Assembly (NCBI GenBank): GCA_950097015.1
Contig: CATNEN010000034.1
Span: 5,288,501 to 5,352,500, forward strand
Reading direction: 5' to 3'
Source of the DNA: Macrostomum hystrix
Taxonomy: Eukaryota; Platyhelminthes; Macrostomidae
DNA: 64,000 bases
Below, piece after piece: positions 21,701-33,600 of the stretch. A model generated the notes under the pieces. It saw only the letters and a program-made list of their open reading frames with translations. It searched no databases and had not been told where the DNA came from. A program made the translations under genes and the position numbers. How positions within the stretch are numbered: position 1 is the stretch's first letter; each line of letters opens with the position of its first letter.

Positions 21701-24700
21701 GGCACAACCTTTCCAAAATCGGCATCCCACGCGGTATACTAATGCTCGTAATCCCATTGCGGTGGGGTGGCGACTCGGTGGGACCAGGCCGCACAAACAC
21801 ACGACCTAACCAGGCGGCTAAGTCAAATAATAAGAATTGCCGCGCCTTAACACCGACAGTGCCACCGACCAATTTCGCTGCCCGCTTATACGTCCCCAAG
21901 CGGCTGATTAGGAGAAGCTGCGGGGTTAACTTATTTTTCATCCATGACCTGTGGCTGCTAGTTGTAATTAAACGTCTAGCTGTAATGCAGATTGGAAATT
22001 TAAAGACTGCCACTCTTCGTTTAAAGAAAATTGCCTAAAGTGCAATTTGACATGGATATGATTACATGGATATTGGCGTGAGTACATGCGCATACATAGT
22101 ACACAGACTCTGCTATCGAATGTGTCCTCATCAAGATGCTTTGAGCGTTCGCCAACACACAATGCCTCACAATTGTTCTCATTTGCTTGCATGGTCTTAT
22201 TAAATTGCATTTGAGATGAGATCGTACCCTCGTTCGACTATAATAATCGCTACTCCGGTAAATAAACGGCTCGTACGAGTATAATAGACAATAATAGTTC
22301 ACTAAATACGATTTCGTTCGCTTTTTTGCCTGCGTCACCTGCAGTTGTCTGCAACATCACTTCCTTTATTTAGCCTGTTTACTCAGGCTGCAACTCTGAC
22401 GTAGCAACCAGCTGTCTGACAGTGTGTCAGAGAGTAATTATCCCCATTCTAAGCGAAAGCGATGCATCGGACGTATGAATACTATAAGCAAATAAGTACA
22501 CATAAGACTTTGAGTCTGCAATTCTGGAAGCGCAAATAGCTTTTGAATAAAATTTAGTGATTATATTTTCGGACAGCATTTAGCAATTTTTATGGATATC
22601 AATCTGAATAGAGAGTCATAGGCACAGCGGCCCGCAATACTCGTACATCCCACGGTTGCGGGCTGAACAATAGTATATAGTCAATTTCCGTGATTGCTGC
22701 ATTCCGAAATCATATTCATAATTGAACAGCCTCACTGGCTTCATCTACGTTTACTAAAAACTAAATAGTTCATATTCATAGGTCCATATACCGTGGTGGT
22801 AGTCTTTGGTGTGCCATTCTGTGCAAAGCTTTTAGCAAGCATCAATAGCTATTTATTTCAATAGGTATGCCAAACATACAGAGTGTATTTCACACCAGCT
22901 GCAAAAAATGTGATTGATGGACCAATCGGCCAGGTGGTTCGTACAGAAATTCCGAATTTGTTGGTTTTCGACTCGATACGAGCGCGCAGCGCTCTGGTCT
23001 GAGCCTCGATCAGTTAATGGACAGTCGCCAGTGGCGGATCAGTAGCCCTATTTTCTTCGAACCGAGTGCTTGAACTAATAAACATTTGAGAATCAATGGT
23101 ACTAACCCGTGCATTTTGGCTGTAATGCTACGCGTCGATAAAGATCATCAATATATAGAGATCGGCTTTCACACAGAGTGCATCGATTTAACTGTGCACT
23201 GCAGTATATCTGTATCCTGCGATCAGGGAGAAGGGGCTTACTGACCTACTGTGCCCTGAGTGCACGTAAATTTAGAGATCAGAATCAGTGGCGATACCTC
23301 TTCCCAATGCACCAAAAGAGGCGGAAGTCAACGAAAGGTATAGTAGCGATACTGTCTACAAAGAAATGAGCTCGACTAAGAGTTCAACTGCCATGGCGTC
23401 TGTCGGCGTGCATAAATTGCATTCTCACAGACCGGGAGGGGGCAGGGAAGTAGTGCATGCCTGCGACATGTCAATTGTGATTTTCGAATCAAACTCAAGT
23501 CAGAGGGCCTTCTCCGCTTTCACCCACAGTGGCGCTTGACGTGTAACTCACGCTCCGGTTTGGCTGGGGTGGGGTCAACTGGCAAGCAGCAAAGCTTGAG
23601 ATTGAAAAAACTGAAGCATAAGGAGACAAACCTGCACGGATTGGGGAAAGATGACCCCTTCGTAGACTCATTGAAGCGACTCGCTTGAATATTATAGAGG
23701 TAGGATTTGCCCAAACATACCGCAGCGTCCTGTCCTATTTGTTTTAATGAGCCAAGCTCAGAGGGAGTGTATACACGAACTGAAGCCGACATGGCAGCAG
23801 CGCTAACTAAAAACAAACACTGCGTGATCTAGCCATTGCTAGCAGGCAGCCGAGTAACACTATGAGCAGACCCGTGCACTTTTGCGAGTTATAGCTATAG
23901 TCGCGGAAGCTTGAGTGCTGTAAATAAAATGAAACACTCGATCTTTCAAACCAATAACTTTCTACCTTTCTTCAGTGAGTCGAAACCATATAGAATATAG
24001 TAATATTAACCAAGTTTTAGTTTTCGATTTTACTTTTCTTGCCAGCGATTTAGGTGTGCCCTTGTTTTGCATCAGCAATCAGCAAAAAAGTACTTCGAAT
24101 AATTTCTCACGCTTTTGACGCTTTTAAATCTATATTGCTGTGTGGTTTATCTATACCTCGCGTGTGTCATTAGATATTCCGGAAAACATAGTTTTAGCGA
24201 GAAAAAAATCCATTACGTCGCAATCCAATTGTTAGAATTACTTCAGAGATATATAAAAACCACACTTTCCCATTTCACCTGCAGCAGCTCAGAGCAAGAA
24301 TGAACAAGGTAAGTATGCTAAACCAAACTACTGGTTCACTTAGTCTGAATCACTTAGTTTTTTCTTATTCATTTATTTACTTTTCTATGTTGTTTCTTAC
24401 TTTCCTACTTATCCTTTACTAATTATTTTATATTGCTCGCAAACCCGGAGTGTTCTAGTATTCACGTTTGTCTAGTGAAAGGAACTAATTTCTTGCTAAA
24501 TTCGCTGTTTTGGGACATTTTATGCATTTTTATTCCATTTTAGTAGACATTTCCAGAGACAGTTTCACAAATTTAACTTCTGTGACCAAAGCAATCGCCA
24601 GTTGTTAATTTATTTTAGTTTTAATTTTACATTTCCACTGGACGGATGTGCGCATTTCCATTCAAAATACGTGTCAGCTCCACAAGTTTAGCTGAGCTTT

Positions 24701-27700
24701 ACTCATCTCCTGCAGTGGCCTTGATTAGCGTTGCTAGAGAAATCTTTGCCCCCCGGCCCTGACTTATTTTATAAGGATATGAGTTGGAAAGAGCTTTAAA
24801 AAGTTGGCGACTAGCCGGATTTCAGAAGAATTCGTTCCTTCTTCTTTCACTCGGTTCACCAGTTGCCGCTTAAGAAGGACGCGGAGATAGGGGAAGTAAA
24901 TGAACAGCGGGAGTGCACTTTCGATGGGGCCCATAAAAATCCCAAGTCTCAAATCCATCTCCTGACACGATAACAGCGCGCCAGGGATCAAGCAGAAGAC
25001 AGAGAAAAAACTGCACAGCGGTAGAGAAATTCTGACATCTCTTGAAGTTTACACGTCGAGGTAGATTTTTTACAAACCCGACTGAAATTCGGGCAACTCC
25101 TCGCTGAGCCAACTTGATGGAGCTGTGATGGAAAACCCTGTCAGATTTTAAGCCTGGGGGTGGTTTCGGTCGGGGGCGGAGTTATGAAAGAAAAGTCCTG
25201 GCTTCGTAAAGTTCATTAGATTTTAGACACTTTCCATCCGTATGCATGCATTTTAGTGAGATCTTTATATAAGAGAAGCCTTTTTGCTGTTTTATATAAA
25301 AAAGACATCAAGAAATGACTGTAGCTCTAGCGCAAACTGTGTATACTTAGCTTTATTTGAACCTTTTTGTAAATCACTCATACAGTTCTCATCTTTAGCG
25401 AGCTAAAGACCAGTGTCTTTGTGCCTCTGTGATGTTGGTTGTACCATCATGTTAGCATTAGTGCCCAAAAAATAACACTGACGCACTTTGTTGTGAATTC
25501 TTATCTATACGCTTCTTATGGCCATCCCTGTGTTACACTATAAGTGCATCTATGAATATTTGCTTTGTCCAGCCGCTAATATAGTGCACGATATTTGCGA
25601 ACGTCCAGCAAATCCGTCTAGATAAAGGTAGGTGATCACCGAAGACAGAGATGATGCAGGCACATTCGAGTGACATGCTGATAAATTTTGAAGGCCTGGC
25701 AAGGCCGCACTGAGGCGCAGTGCTAATTCGTGTGCAGGGTGTATCAAATACACTAGCGCTTACTGGAAAAATCTGACTTTCGGCCAGAAACATTGAATAT
25801 CTGGACGGTCTGAAAAACTGGCAACTTGATTCTTATTTCAGAAAATTGGCAAAAAAGTTGGCCCGTGCTCTTGAGTTTCGTGTGCTTGCGTTGCTCCATT
25901 CGGGTGTAGCACAAAAATAGTCAGGGGGAAATCCCCATTGGTAGTTCGACTGTTAATATGAGAAAACATGAGATATATTATTACAGCGAGATATTGAAAA
26001 CGTAATTATTATATTTCTGCGATTAGCTAATGACTAATTAAGTTAGACAATATCCTAATACTATTTCACGATTCCGTAAATGGGCTTAAAAGGATTTAGA
26101 AAGAAAGTTATAATTCATGCAGTGAGTCGCAGCTGCAAATTTACCGCTTCAATTAAAATTTGCCTTCTTTGGCAGGCCGTAGTGAGAATTCTATACACAG
26201 CTATTTATGGTAGGCACGAATAAACAGCATTCTGACGGCTGACCACATGGCTAGACATCGACAAGGGAACCACATTCTTATCTTGATGAATTAGGAAAGT
26301 GCATTCTCTCAATGAGGTGTCAATCAGCAGGTGATAATGCGATAGTGCCATCACTAGCTGCCTGTTAGTTCCAGTTCAACTTCTGCCAAATCCATCGGCT
26401 CCTGTTTGTCCAAGTTCTTTGAATTAGTGCAACTCGCTTTTTTGCACTCGTCCTGTTTTTCTGTCCTGATTTCGCAGCCAAAATATAGAGAAAAAGAACT
26501 ATTTGGCGCTCAGAGAATTCGTCTAATTAGCCTCGGTGTTCGTTAATTACTCGTAGAACCCTAGTGATCTCAATCTCTAGAGCTGGTCATGATTAAAAAC
26601 TACACTGGCGTTAAAAGAAAAAGTGACAGCGTGGAACAATTATTGCTAAAGATAAAAGGAATCAAAAGTGATATTACTCAAAAAATTTATTCGCCCCTAA
26701 ACTTTAGGTATTCCTAGGGGAAGATTTTAAGATGCAACAACTTTGTCAAAATGTACGGGTTAAATTTATAGTGTTTACGAGGCTCCAGTAGATGGAGAGA
26801 TTAAGATCTCTGCTGACTATATTATGTGACCCTGATTAATATTTAAATTTTATACCTCCAATAAGAAGCTGACCTTGTTCATTTTGTATTTTTTAGCTCT
26901 TAGTATAGGGGGCACGTCCCTGTGGAATGAGGTCTTCTGGCCCTTAGAGACAGAAAATACTTCATAAAAGTATGACTCACAGGGCTTAAGACATGGTAAT
27001 TGAATTTTGAATTCATTATTCAGGCTTCTATTGTACCTTACTAAAAAACGATTAAAAATGCACAGTGACTTTGTTTTTAAGCTTGTTTTGCAGTCTACGG
27101 ACCCATACGAAAAACACAAAACAGCTGATTTATCTAAGGCCTGCGAATGTGACTGCGAGATAACACCTGCTGCATCTGGGAGGTGTCTGCTCACTGCTCA
27201 ACTGATTTTTTCTCAGACAGTCCTCAGAACTAGCCCATCTATTTGTGTTTTTTGTTTTGCTTTCAGTCGTAATTAATCTATGAGAATGTTAAGCCTCTTT
27301 TAAATAACAATGGGTTCTCCTATGTTTTCACGCAATTGCCTTCAATGTAGTTTGCGGCTCAAGTAATCAACAAAGTAAGGTAAGAGGACTTAAATCGGAA
27401 GAGCGGTTCATGAGTCTTACCTGTCGCAATAATTTCCTCAGCTCGAATCCACGGCGAGGCCACAGTAAAAACCTCATGGCACAATGAAAGAGTTCAGGGC
27501 AGGCTGTACAACCTTGTTTGAATGAGGAGTCAACGGAGTTCCTCTCTGGTTGCGGCAAATATTCTAAAAGGTCAAAACTCAAGCTTTGAAAGTGCTTCAT
27601 TTGCCCATGAAGTTTTTTGGCAGGTGGTCTATTAGGGGAAAACGATGTCGTTTGTGACCCCCGAAACAAGAAAAGTATTTCTAGCAATCAGGTCGCTTTT

Positions 27701-28849
27701 GCTTTCAATTTCCAGGTAAACTAGCCAGGTTCAAGCGCGAGAAGAAGGCCGCCAAAACGCTGGGCATTGTGGTTGGCGTTTTCATCCTGTGCTGGCTGCC
27801 GTTCTTCTTTATCTACCCGTTCAGTGAGCAGCTCGCAATGACTGACTGGTGGTTCATAAATCTTTATTCGCAGGAGGGCTGTGATTACAGAATGCCATTT
27901 GTTGGTGACCCAGAGATAGCTAGGCTCCATGAAGCGTGCACCACGCACCACACATGTGTATTAAGCTCGTATGATGCCCCTAATGTCTTAACTTCGAGTT
28001 TCAGAAGCGTTTACACAGAAATTACAAGTGGATTTAACACATGAATATTTAATGTCATCACAACCAGGCCTCACATTAATTTAGAGTGCAGCCGCGGAGA
28101 CCAGTCTTGTCGTGCAACTAACGCCCTTGAAGGCCAGCCCTACCCCCCAAGGCACAAGGAGAGTGTACACTGCCTGACGATGAGAAAGTGAGGGCAGATG
28201 TACACACCTGTGTGTACACACCTGAGCGTGTGCCTGCGCAGTCCGTTGAATGGGCAGAACTGCCTCTCTCTGTCAAATGATTGTGCTAGTGCCTACAGCC
28301 CGTCCTGCGAATATTGTTAACATGAAAGCGATAGAATTTATTTTTATCGCACACGGCAGCACACAGCCAATCGCTCACGAATTTTTTGCAGCGACCATTG
28401 TGTGCCGAGGGTGCAAGCTTCCAGACCTGGTCTTCAAGGTGGCCTTCTGGCTGGGCTATTGCAATTCGTTGTGCAATCCGGTCATCTACGCCTGCTGGAA
28501 TCGAGAATTCAAGCGCGCCTTCGGCCGCATCCTAGCATGCCGTCTTGGCAACCGCGGACGGAATCGACACAGCGGCTGGCAGGAGAAACAGAAGGCCATG
28601 AGCGACTCGTTCCAGTCCAACAACTGCCACACTGTGCGAGTCAGCGGCAACAGCTGTGTCACCGGCGGCGCAGGCTGCGACATTGAACTGGAAGTCGGCT
28701 TCTATAGCGGTGTCGGCGGGCCGGACACTTCCTATTTTCCCAAGTGCTCCCTCTGTCCTAGCAGCCGGCCCCATAGTCCGCTGATGGGGCTGAGAAGATT
28801 GCGAGTCAAGTCGGCGGCTGCGGCAAGTGCGGCGACCATCGATTTATAG
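18746..28849 (+). CDS. Alpha-1-adrenergic/octopamine-like G-protein-coupled receptor
   Basis: Rhodopsin-family amine receptor in the plasma membrane, expected to couple to Gq. Exons 18746-19535, 27716-27823 and 28392-28849 join in frame (phase 1 both times), giving 451 residues from the first in-frame ATG. TM3 carries the amine-binding Asp ([12 protein letters not shown]) and an ERY motif. TM5 has two serines ([11 protein letters not shown]). The third loop ends in [18 protein letters not shown], and TM6 has CWLPFF; both are close to alpha-1 receptors. TM7 has [20 protein letters not shown], then REFKRAF. The frame is open 99 nt upstream of this ATG and encodes two N-glycosylation sites (NIS, NVS), so the true start may lie in an upstream exon; an in-frame stop at 18641 bounds it. 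Ligand (octopamine, tyramine or noradrenaline) cannot be decided from sequence alone. Intron 2 carries a SINE relic. Confidence 0.93.
19536..27715 (+). other. Large GPCR intron (8.2 kb)
   Basis: Apart from the possible promoter and short exon near 24252-24308, I see no supported coding sequence on either strand. The short ORFs here (for example near 21658-22038 and 26850-27194) lack family motifs and codon bias. Few repeats are visible, unlike the rest of the window. Confidence 0.6.
24252..24308 (+). promoter_or_regulatory. Possible TATA promoter with a short first exon
   Basis: TATAAAAA at 24252-24259 is followed about 30 bp later by a pyrimidine-rich start region, then ATGAACAAG at 24300-24308 directly followed by GTAAGT, a strong donor. 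The arrangement looks like a core promoter with exon 1 ending in phase 0 after Met-Asn-Lys. I could not find a convincing second exon, and joining to GPCR exon 2 would be out of frame. Confidence 0.35.
28083..28322 (+). mobile_element. tRNA-derived SINE, headless copy
   Basis: Body of the SINE family (GCAGCCGCGGAGA, TGTACACTGCCTGACGATGA, GAATGGGCAGAACTGCCTC) without the tRNA-like head, in GPCR intron 2. Confidence 0.85.
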
Positions 28850-28946
28850 GTATATAGGTATAGGTATATATATTTTTAACTATACTTTAAATGCCATTGT
28901 TCCGCTCCGAGCGTATAAGTTTAAAGATTAATTGTAAATTTTGTTA

Positions 28947-28952
28947 AATAAA
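28947..28952 (+). promoter_or_regulatory. GPCR polyadenylation signal
   Basis: AATAAA begins 98 bp after the TAG stop. Confidence 0.7.
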
Positions 28953-28959
28953 GTTTTCT

Positions 28960-29622
28960 GAGATGCCAGTTCTAATTTAGTTCTCTTTATTGATCGCTTT
29001 ATTAATCTGAAAGGCCAACAGAAAATCGGTAGAAAGCTTAAAATACTGCAGCATTGGCCAGTCGAATGTTCATGAGATTCTGCAGCAACAACTTTTCGAG
29101 AGTTTTGATGCAGAAAGTTTATCAAGACCCAGAAATTCAATCAAGATCCAGATCCAGTTTCAGATCCAGATCCAAACTCACCGCTGCGAATAATACGAGC
29201 GTAGTTATCGAATGGATCTACCGCCATCATTAAGTGTGACGTCATAGATATAGATATTATATCGATCGCATGCTGAACAAATTGGTGAAGCATTTTAAAT
29301 TGCTGGATAATTTAGACAAACGCTAGGCGTCTTCTACGTTTTCATCGTTCGGAGTACTGTAAGATAAATAGCTGATCTTGAAGAGATTTCATACAGCACT
29401 ATTTCCGCTTTGCATAGCTACTAACTGAAATTTGATGCTTCTTAAAAGAAATTGCTTAACAGTGTATCTGCAAGGAGCAGTTATATAAAAAATAGGCGAA
29501 TGTGTCCATTTAAACAGTGGAATATTGTATTTCTCCGGCAAGATATTTCTATTGCGTGTACATATTATAGACGCCTGGACATTATTAAAAATATACGGGT
29601 ACATTTTGCACACTTGAAAATC
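28960..29622. other. Spacer between the GPCR and a fold-back element
   Basis: Contains a short GATCCA repeat near 29144-29173 and no supported gene. Confidence 0.5.
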
Positions 29623-30229
29623 AAGGACCACTATAAGAAAGGACGGGACACTTCGTTTCCTGGAAAATGTATTAATTAAATACTGATTTTCACGGAAAAT
29701 GCACTAGCGATTCATATTTAAGTTTTCAGAACTTTTATAAGAAGCAGATAAAAAGCCGTGCTGTTTATATATCTGGCAAAATATGTTGCTTCAACCTATT
29801 TTAGAAAGCTTCATTCATGAATAATTTATCCTCATTTCATTTTTTGTTTATTTATCATGAAGCACAATGGCAACCAATCAGACATAAAATTAGCTTGGCC
29901 TACACATGTTTTTTAGAAAAATCTTAAGTAATTCTCGTAATACACTTACTTATACTTGATTAAAGAGAGACTGTAAAATATAGTTAGTCACTATAGATAG
30001 CTTTTGACTGGCTTATTGTGATATGATAAATATTGACGAAAATAAAATAAATATCAATTATTCATAAATGAAGCTTTCTAAAATTCGTTGAAGCGACAAG
30101 TAAATTAAAAACTTCCTATCTCGCTAGTGCATTTTTTCCGTGAAAATAAGCAAAATTCCTACATTTTCCAAAAAATAAAACATTTTTCTAGAAACGAAGT
30201 GTCCCGTCCTTTTTCTTCTTGTGGTCCTT
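29623..30229. mobile_element. Long fold-back element, family 1
   Basis: Outer arms 29623-29711 and 30121-30229 are inverted copies (AAGGACGGGACACTTCGTTT in the left arm). A second inverted pair of about 40 bp lies inside (29788-29827 and about 30055-30094, sharing TTTTAGAAAGCTTCATT). The terminal motif GGACGGGA(A/C)ACT recurs in the element at 46846-47122. Confidence 0.85.
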
Positions 30230-30239
30230 GTTGCAAATA

Positions 30240-30570
30240 CAGTAAGCATGGTGCTTGCTTTATAAAGTTCTCGCATTATTAGTGTGGATAAATAATAATT
30301 GACACGAAAAGTCTAACTAAACTTAATATCGGTAATACACAAGAGAAAAGATCCGCAGACTTAAAAATGAAGATAAGTACGAAACGCCTTAAACTACCAA
30401 GGCTTCAATGAAGGCGTACAATGAAACAAGAAAGTTGAAAGAGAATTTAGGTTAGCACAAACGACGATTTGAAAAAAGCTAATAAGAAATAAAGAAAAAG
30501 AAAAATTCTGAACAGTGTCTCCCAGAGTTAAAATGATTTCTTGTTCATCGGTTTTCAAAGAAAAAAAAAT
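30240..30570. other. Spacer downstream of ADAM
   Basis: AT-rich and without recognisable features. Confidence 0.5.
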
Positions 30571-30576
30571 AATTTT

Positions 30577-30582
30577 TTTATT
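30577..30582 (-). promoter_or_regulatory. ADAM polyadenylation signal
   Basis: AATAAA on the minus strand, 49 bp after the ADAM stop codon. Confidence 0.7.
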
Positions 30583-30630
30583 TCGCGGGAATGCTATTCG
30601 ATGGAGTTGAAATTTTAGTTTTTTGGCTTT

Positions 30631-33600
30631 CTACAGCTGCAGTCGCTCTAACATCAAAGTTAGAAGCATCGCCACAGTCCCCATCAGCAGCTTTACAGTC
30701 TCCAATCGACTAGCGGACTTGCTATTCGTTACGGCAGTAGTAGTTATCGTCGGTGCAGCGGTGGTAGTGGCAGCACCTGCACCGCCCGAGGTGGAAGCGG
30801 TGCCGCCAGTGCTTGCTGTCACATTGTCTGAAAAACAAAGAAAGCAAAATAAAATATACATGGCGTCTGCTCTTTTCAGCCCTACTGTGCCTGTGATCAG
30901 GAGGTGTGAAAGCAACGTCCCTTATAGTCTATGGTCATACCCGGCAGCCGATTTGTCAGGGAGCCGCCGCCGCCGAGCTGCAGGCAGTCCGGAGGTCGAT
31001 AGCCGGTCTGGCAGAAGCAAAGGCCGCTTTGGGCGCAGCTGCCGCGACCGGTGCAGTTGGGGCAGGACACGGAGCCGCTGGTGGAAACACACACGGAATC
31101 GACGCACATCTGAAACATGTCCAGTTGCGTCTGAGTTTAACAGTAGAAACACCACGGGGGTAACTTATAATGCCCACATATGCAACCAATCGCCATGAAA
31201 GTCCTAAACACTAAGGGCTAAAAACTGTGTCCAGAATGACAAAATATCAGCATCGTCGAGTTATTCAACGATTCTCGTCGGGGCTGTCAGATCGCTAAAA
31301 TCAGCAATATAAACAATTTTTTTCAGCTCATGTAATTTCTTCATGGAACCATGTTGGCTCGACAAAATGTCAATCAGTCGCAAGGATATTTGTACCTGGC
31401 ATCCCAGTGACTACGATTCCCTTTATTACCCGTCTGGAGCATCGCCGGGGACAGTCGGGACCTTCAACAAAAGCACCCGATAGGCATCTCAAAGACGGCT
31501 GCTTTTGTTGAAGGTCCCGACGGTTGCCGCAGATGCTCCAGATGGTGATGAAGGGGATCCTGGTGATTGGGTGATTGGGATGCTGCGAACAAGGATACCT
31601 ACGACAGATCATGGACTCAGATTATAAAACCATAGAAATTTACACAGAGCAGTGTTAATAATAATAATTGCAGGAGGGCTGCGGGCAGTGGCACATCATT
31701 TAGTGGCACTAGACCCGCAGCCAGCGAAAAGGCAATTCTGCCCATTTCGCTGACTCCTGAGCACACACGCACACAGATACTGTACGCAGGCATACGCTCA
31801 CACAGGTGTGTACATCTCCCTGACTTTCTCATCGTCAGGCAGTGTACACTTCACTGTGCCTTGGAGGTTGGCCCTCAAGGGCATAAATTGCACGACAAGC
31901 CCCCAAGCCTTCTCTCCGCGGCAGCGCCCCAAATAAATGTGGCCTCGCCGTGGAATCGAACTTAGGGTTCGTGGTGCGAGAGGCAAACGCGTTAACCGCT
32001 CTGCCACCGACCCCCCAGAGCAGTGTTAGTTGTCCTTGTCACTAGGGTCTTCAAACAGAATCGCTGAATATCTCCACGATGCTGACTTCGGACAGCTGTG
32101 AAAATTATTTCATCGTAAATTGCGGAAAATTTTGATCCCTATTCTGACTTTGCACAAATCGGTCATTCGGTTTGGCAGCTATCGTGAAGTAGACAGTGGG
32201 TATTTGAAATACCCCCGTGGTTCTTCCCCAGGGGAAATATTGCGTGGTCTTTCTGCTGTTAAGCGTCTTCAATTACCTCACCGTACCTGTGCTTATCAAG
32301 CCTCATCAAGTATAAACTTAGTCGCTCACCAGATTTGTACCACACTCAGCACCGTTAGGCACCAGTCCCGGGTCTCTGTAGCCAGAGTACTTCAGGTTGT
32401 GCTTCGCGTAGACAGCGGTGATTGCCACTCCACTGACGGTGCCATCTAGCACGCGAATATCCGGTGGGTCAAGGCCCTTCCACTTCGGCATTGGGTCAGC
32501 GACGGCGATGTTGCCACCGACACAGTAGAGAAGGCCGCAGCGCTGGTTGCTATGCAAAATAAGTTTTTTGGTAACTATTTGTCTAACAATAATATATTCC
32601 TTAAAGTATAATTTCAATAATGAAAATCTAATGAGCTTACGCAGTAGTACAGCCAGTGTAGGTGTAGTTTAACGGACTCAGACTGCTCTCATTGTAGCTG
32701 CAGTAGCCGCTCGCGAGGCCCTGGGTGGTGCCCACCGACCAACTAGCTTGGGCGGCAGCGAAATTCGTTCCGTTAAACAGGGCGGCACAGCGCGAGTCCC
32801 GATCGTTACAGCGGCCCTTGTAGCAATAGGCCTGTAGGAAGTGACGTTTCGGTTTGAAGTAGGTTCAGTTACTTCCAGACAGCGGGCCAGATAAAACCGC
32901 CCTGAACCTGGCTCCAGACCCCTTCCAATCTCTCCTCCGTCTTATCTCTCCTCCGTCTCATCTCTCCTCCGTCTCATCTCTCCTCCGTCTCATCTCTCCT
33001 CCGTCTCATCTCTCCTCCGTCTCATCTCTCCTCCGTCTCATCTCTCCTCCGTCTCATCTCTCCTCCGTCTCATCTCTCCTCCGTCTCATCTCTCCTCCGT
33101 CTCATCTCTCCTCCGTCTCATCTCTCCTCCGTCTTATCTCTCCTCCGTCTCATCTCTCCTCCGTCTCATCTCTCCTCCGTCTCATCTCTCCTCCGTCTCA
33201 TCTCTCTTCCGTCTCATCTCTCCTCTGTCTCATCTCTCCTCCGTCTCATCTCTCCTCCGTCTCATCTCTCCTCCGTCTCATCTCTCCTCCGTCTCATCTC
33301 TCCTCCGTCTCATCTCTCCTCCGTCTCATCTCTCTTCCGTCTCATCTCTCCTCCGTCTCATCTCTCCTCCGTCTCATCTCTCCTCCGTCTCATCTCTCCT
33401 CCGTCTCATCTCCCCTATCTCATGTCTCCCCTGTGTCATCTCCCCTGTCTCATCTCTCCCCTGTCACATCCCTGCAAATTCCTGGTTTAATGTTAGTCAC
33501 AGAATGACTATGAATAAGTTACTCTGAGGGCAAAGCCATAGGGATTATCAAACTTTAACTCTAATACAACATGAGATTAATCGCTTAGTGAGCGATCTGA

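Noticed and set aside
24711..24760. Second exon for the orphan first exon at 24300
   Set aside because: CCTGCAG at about 24714 is a fair acceptor but in phase 0 it gives a stop after two codons.
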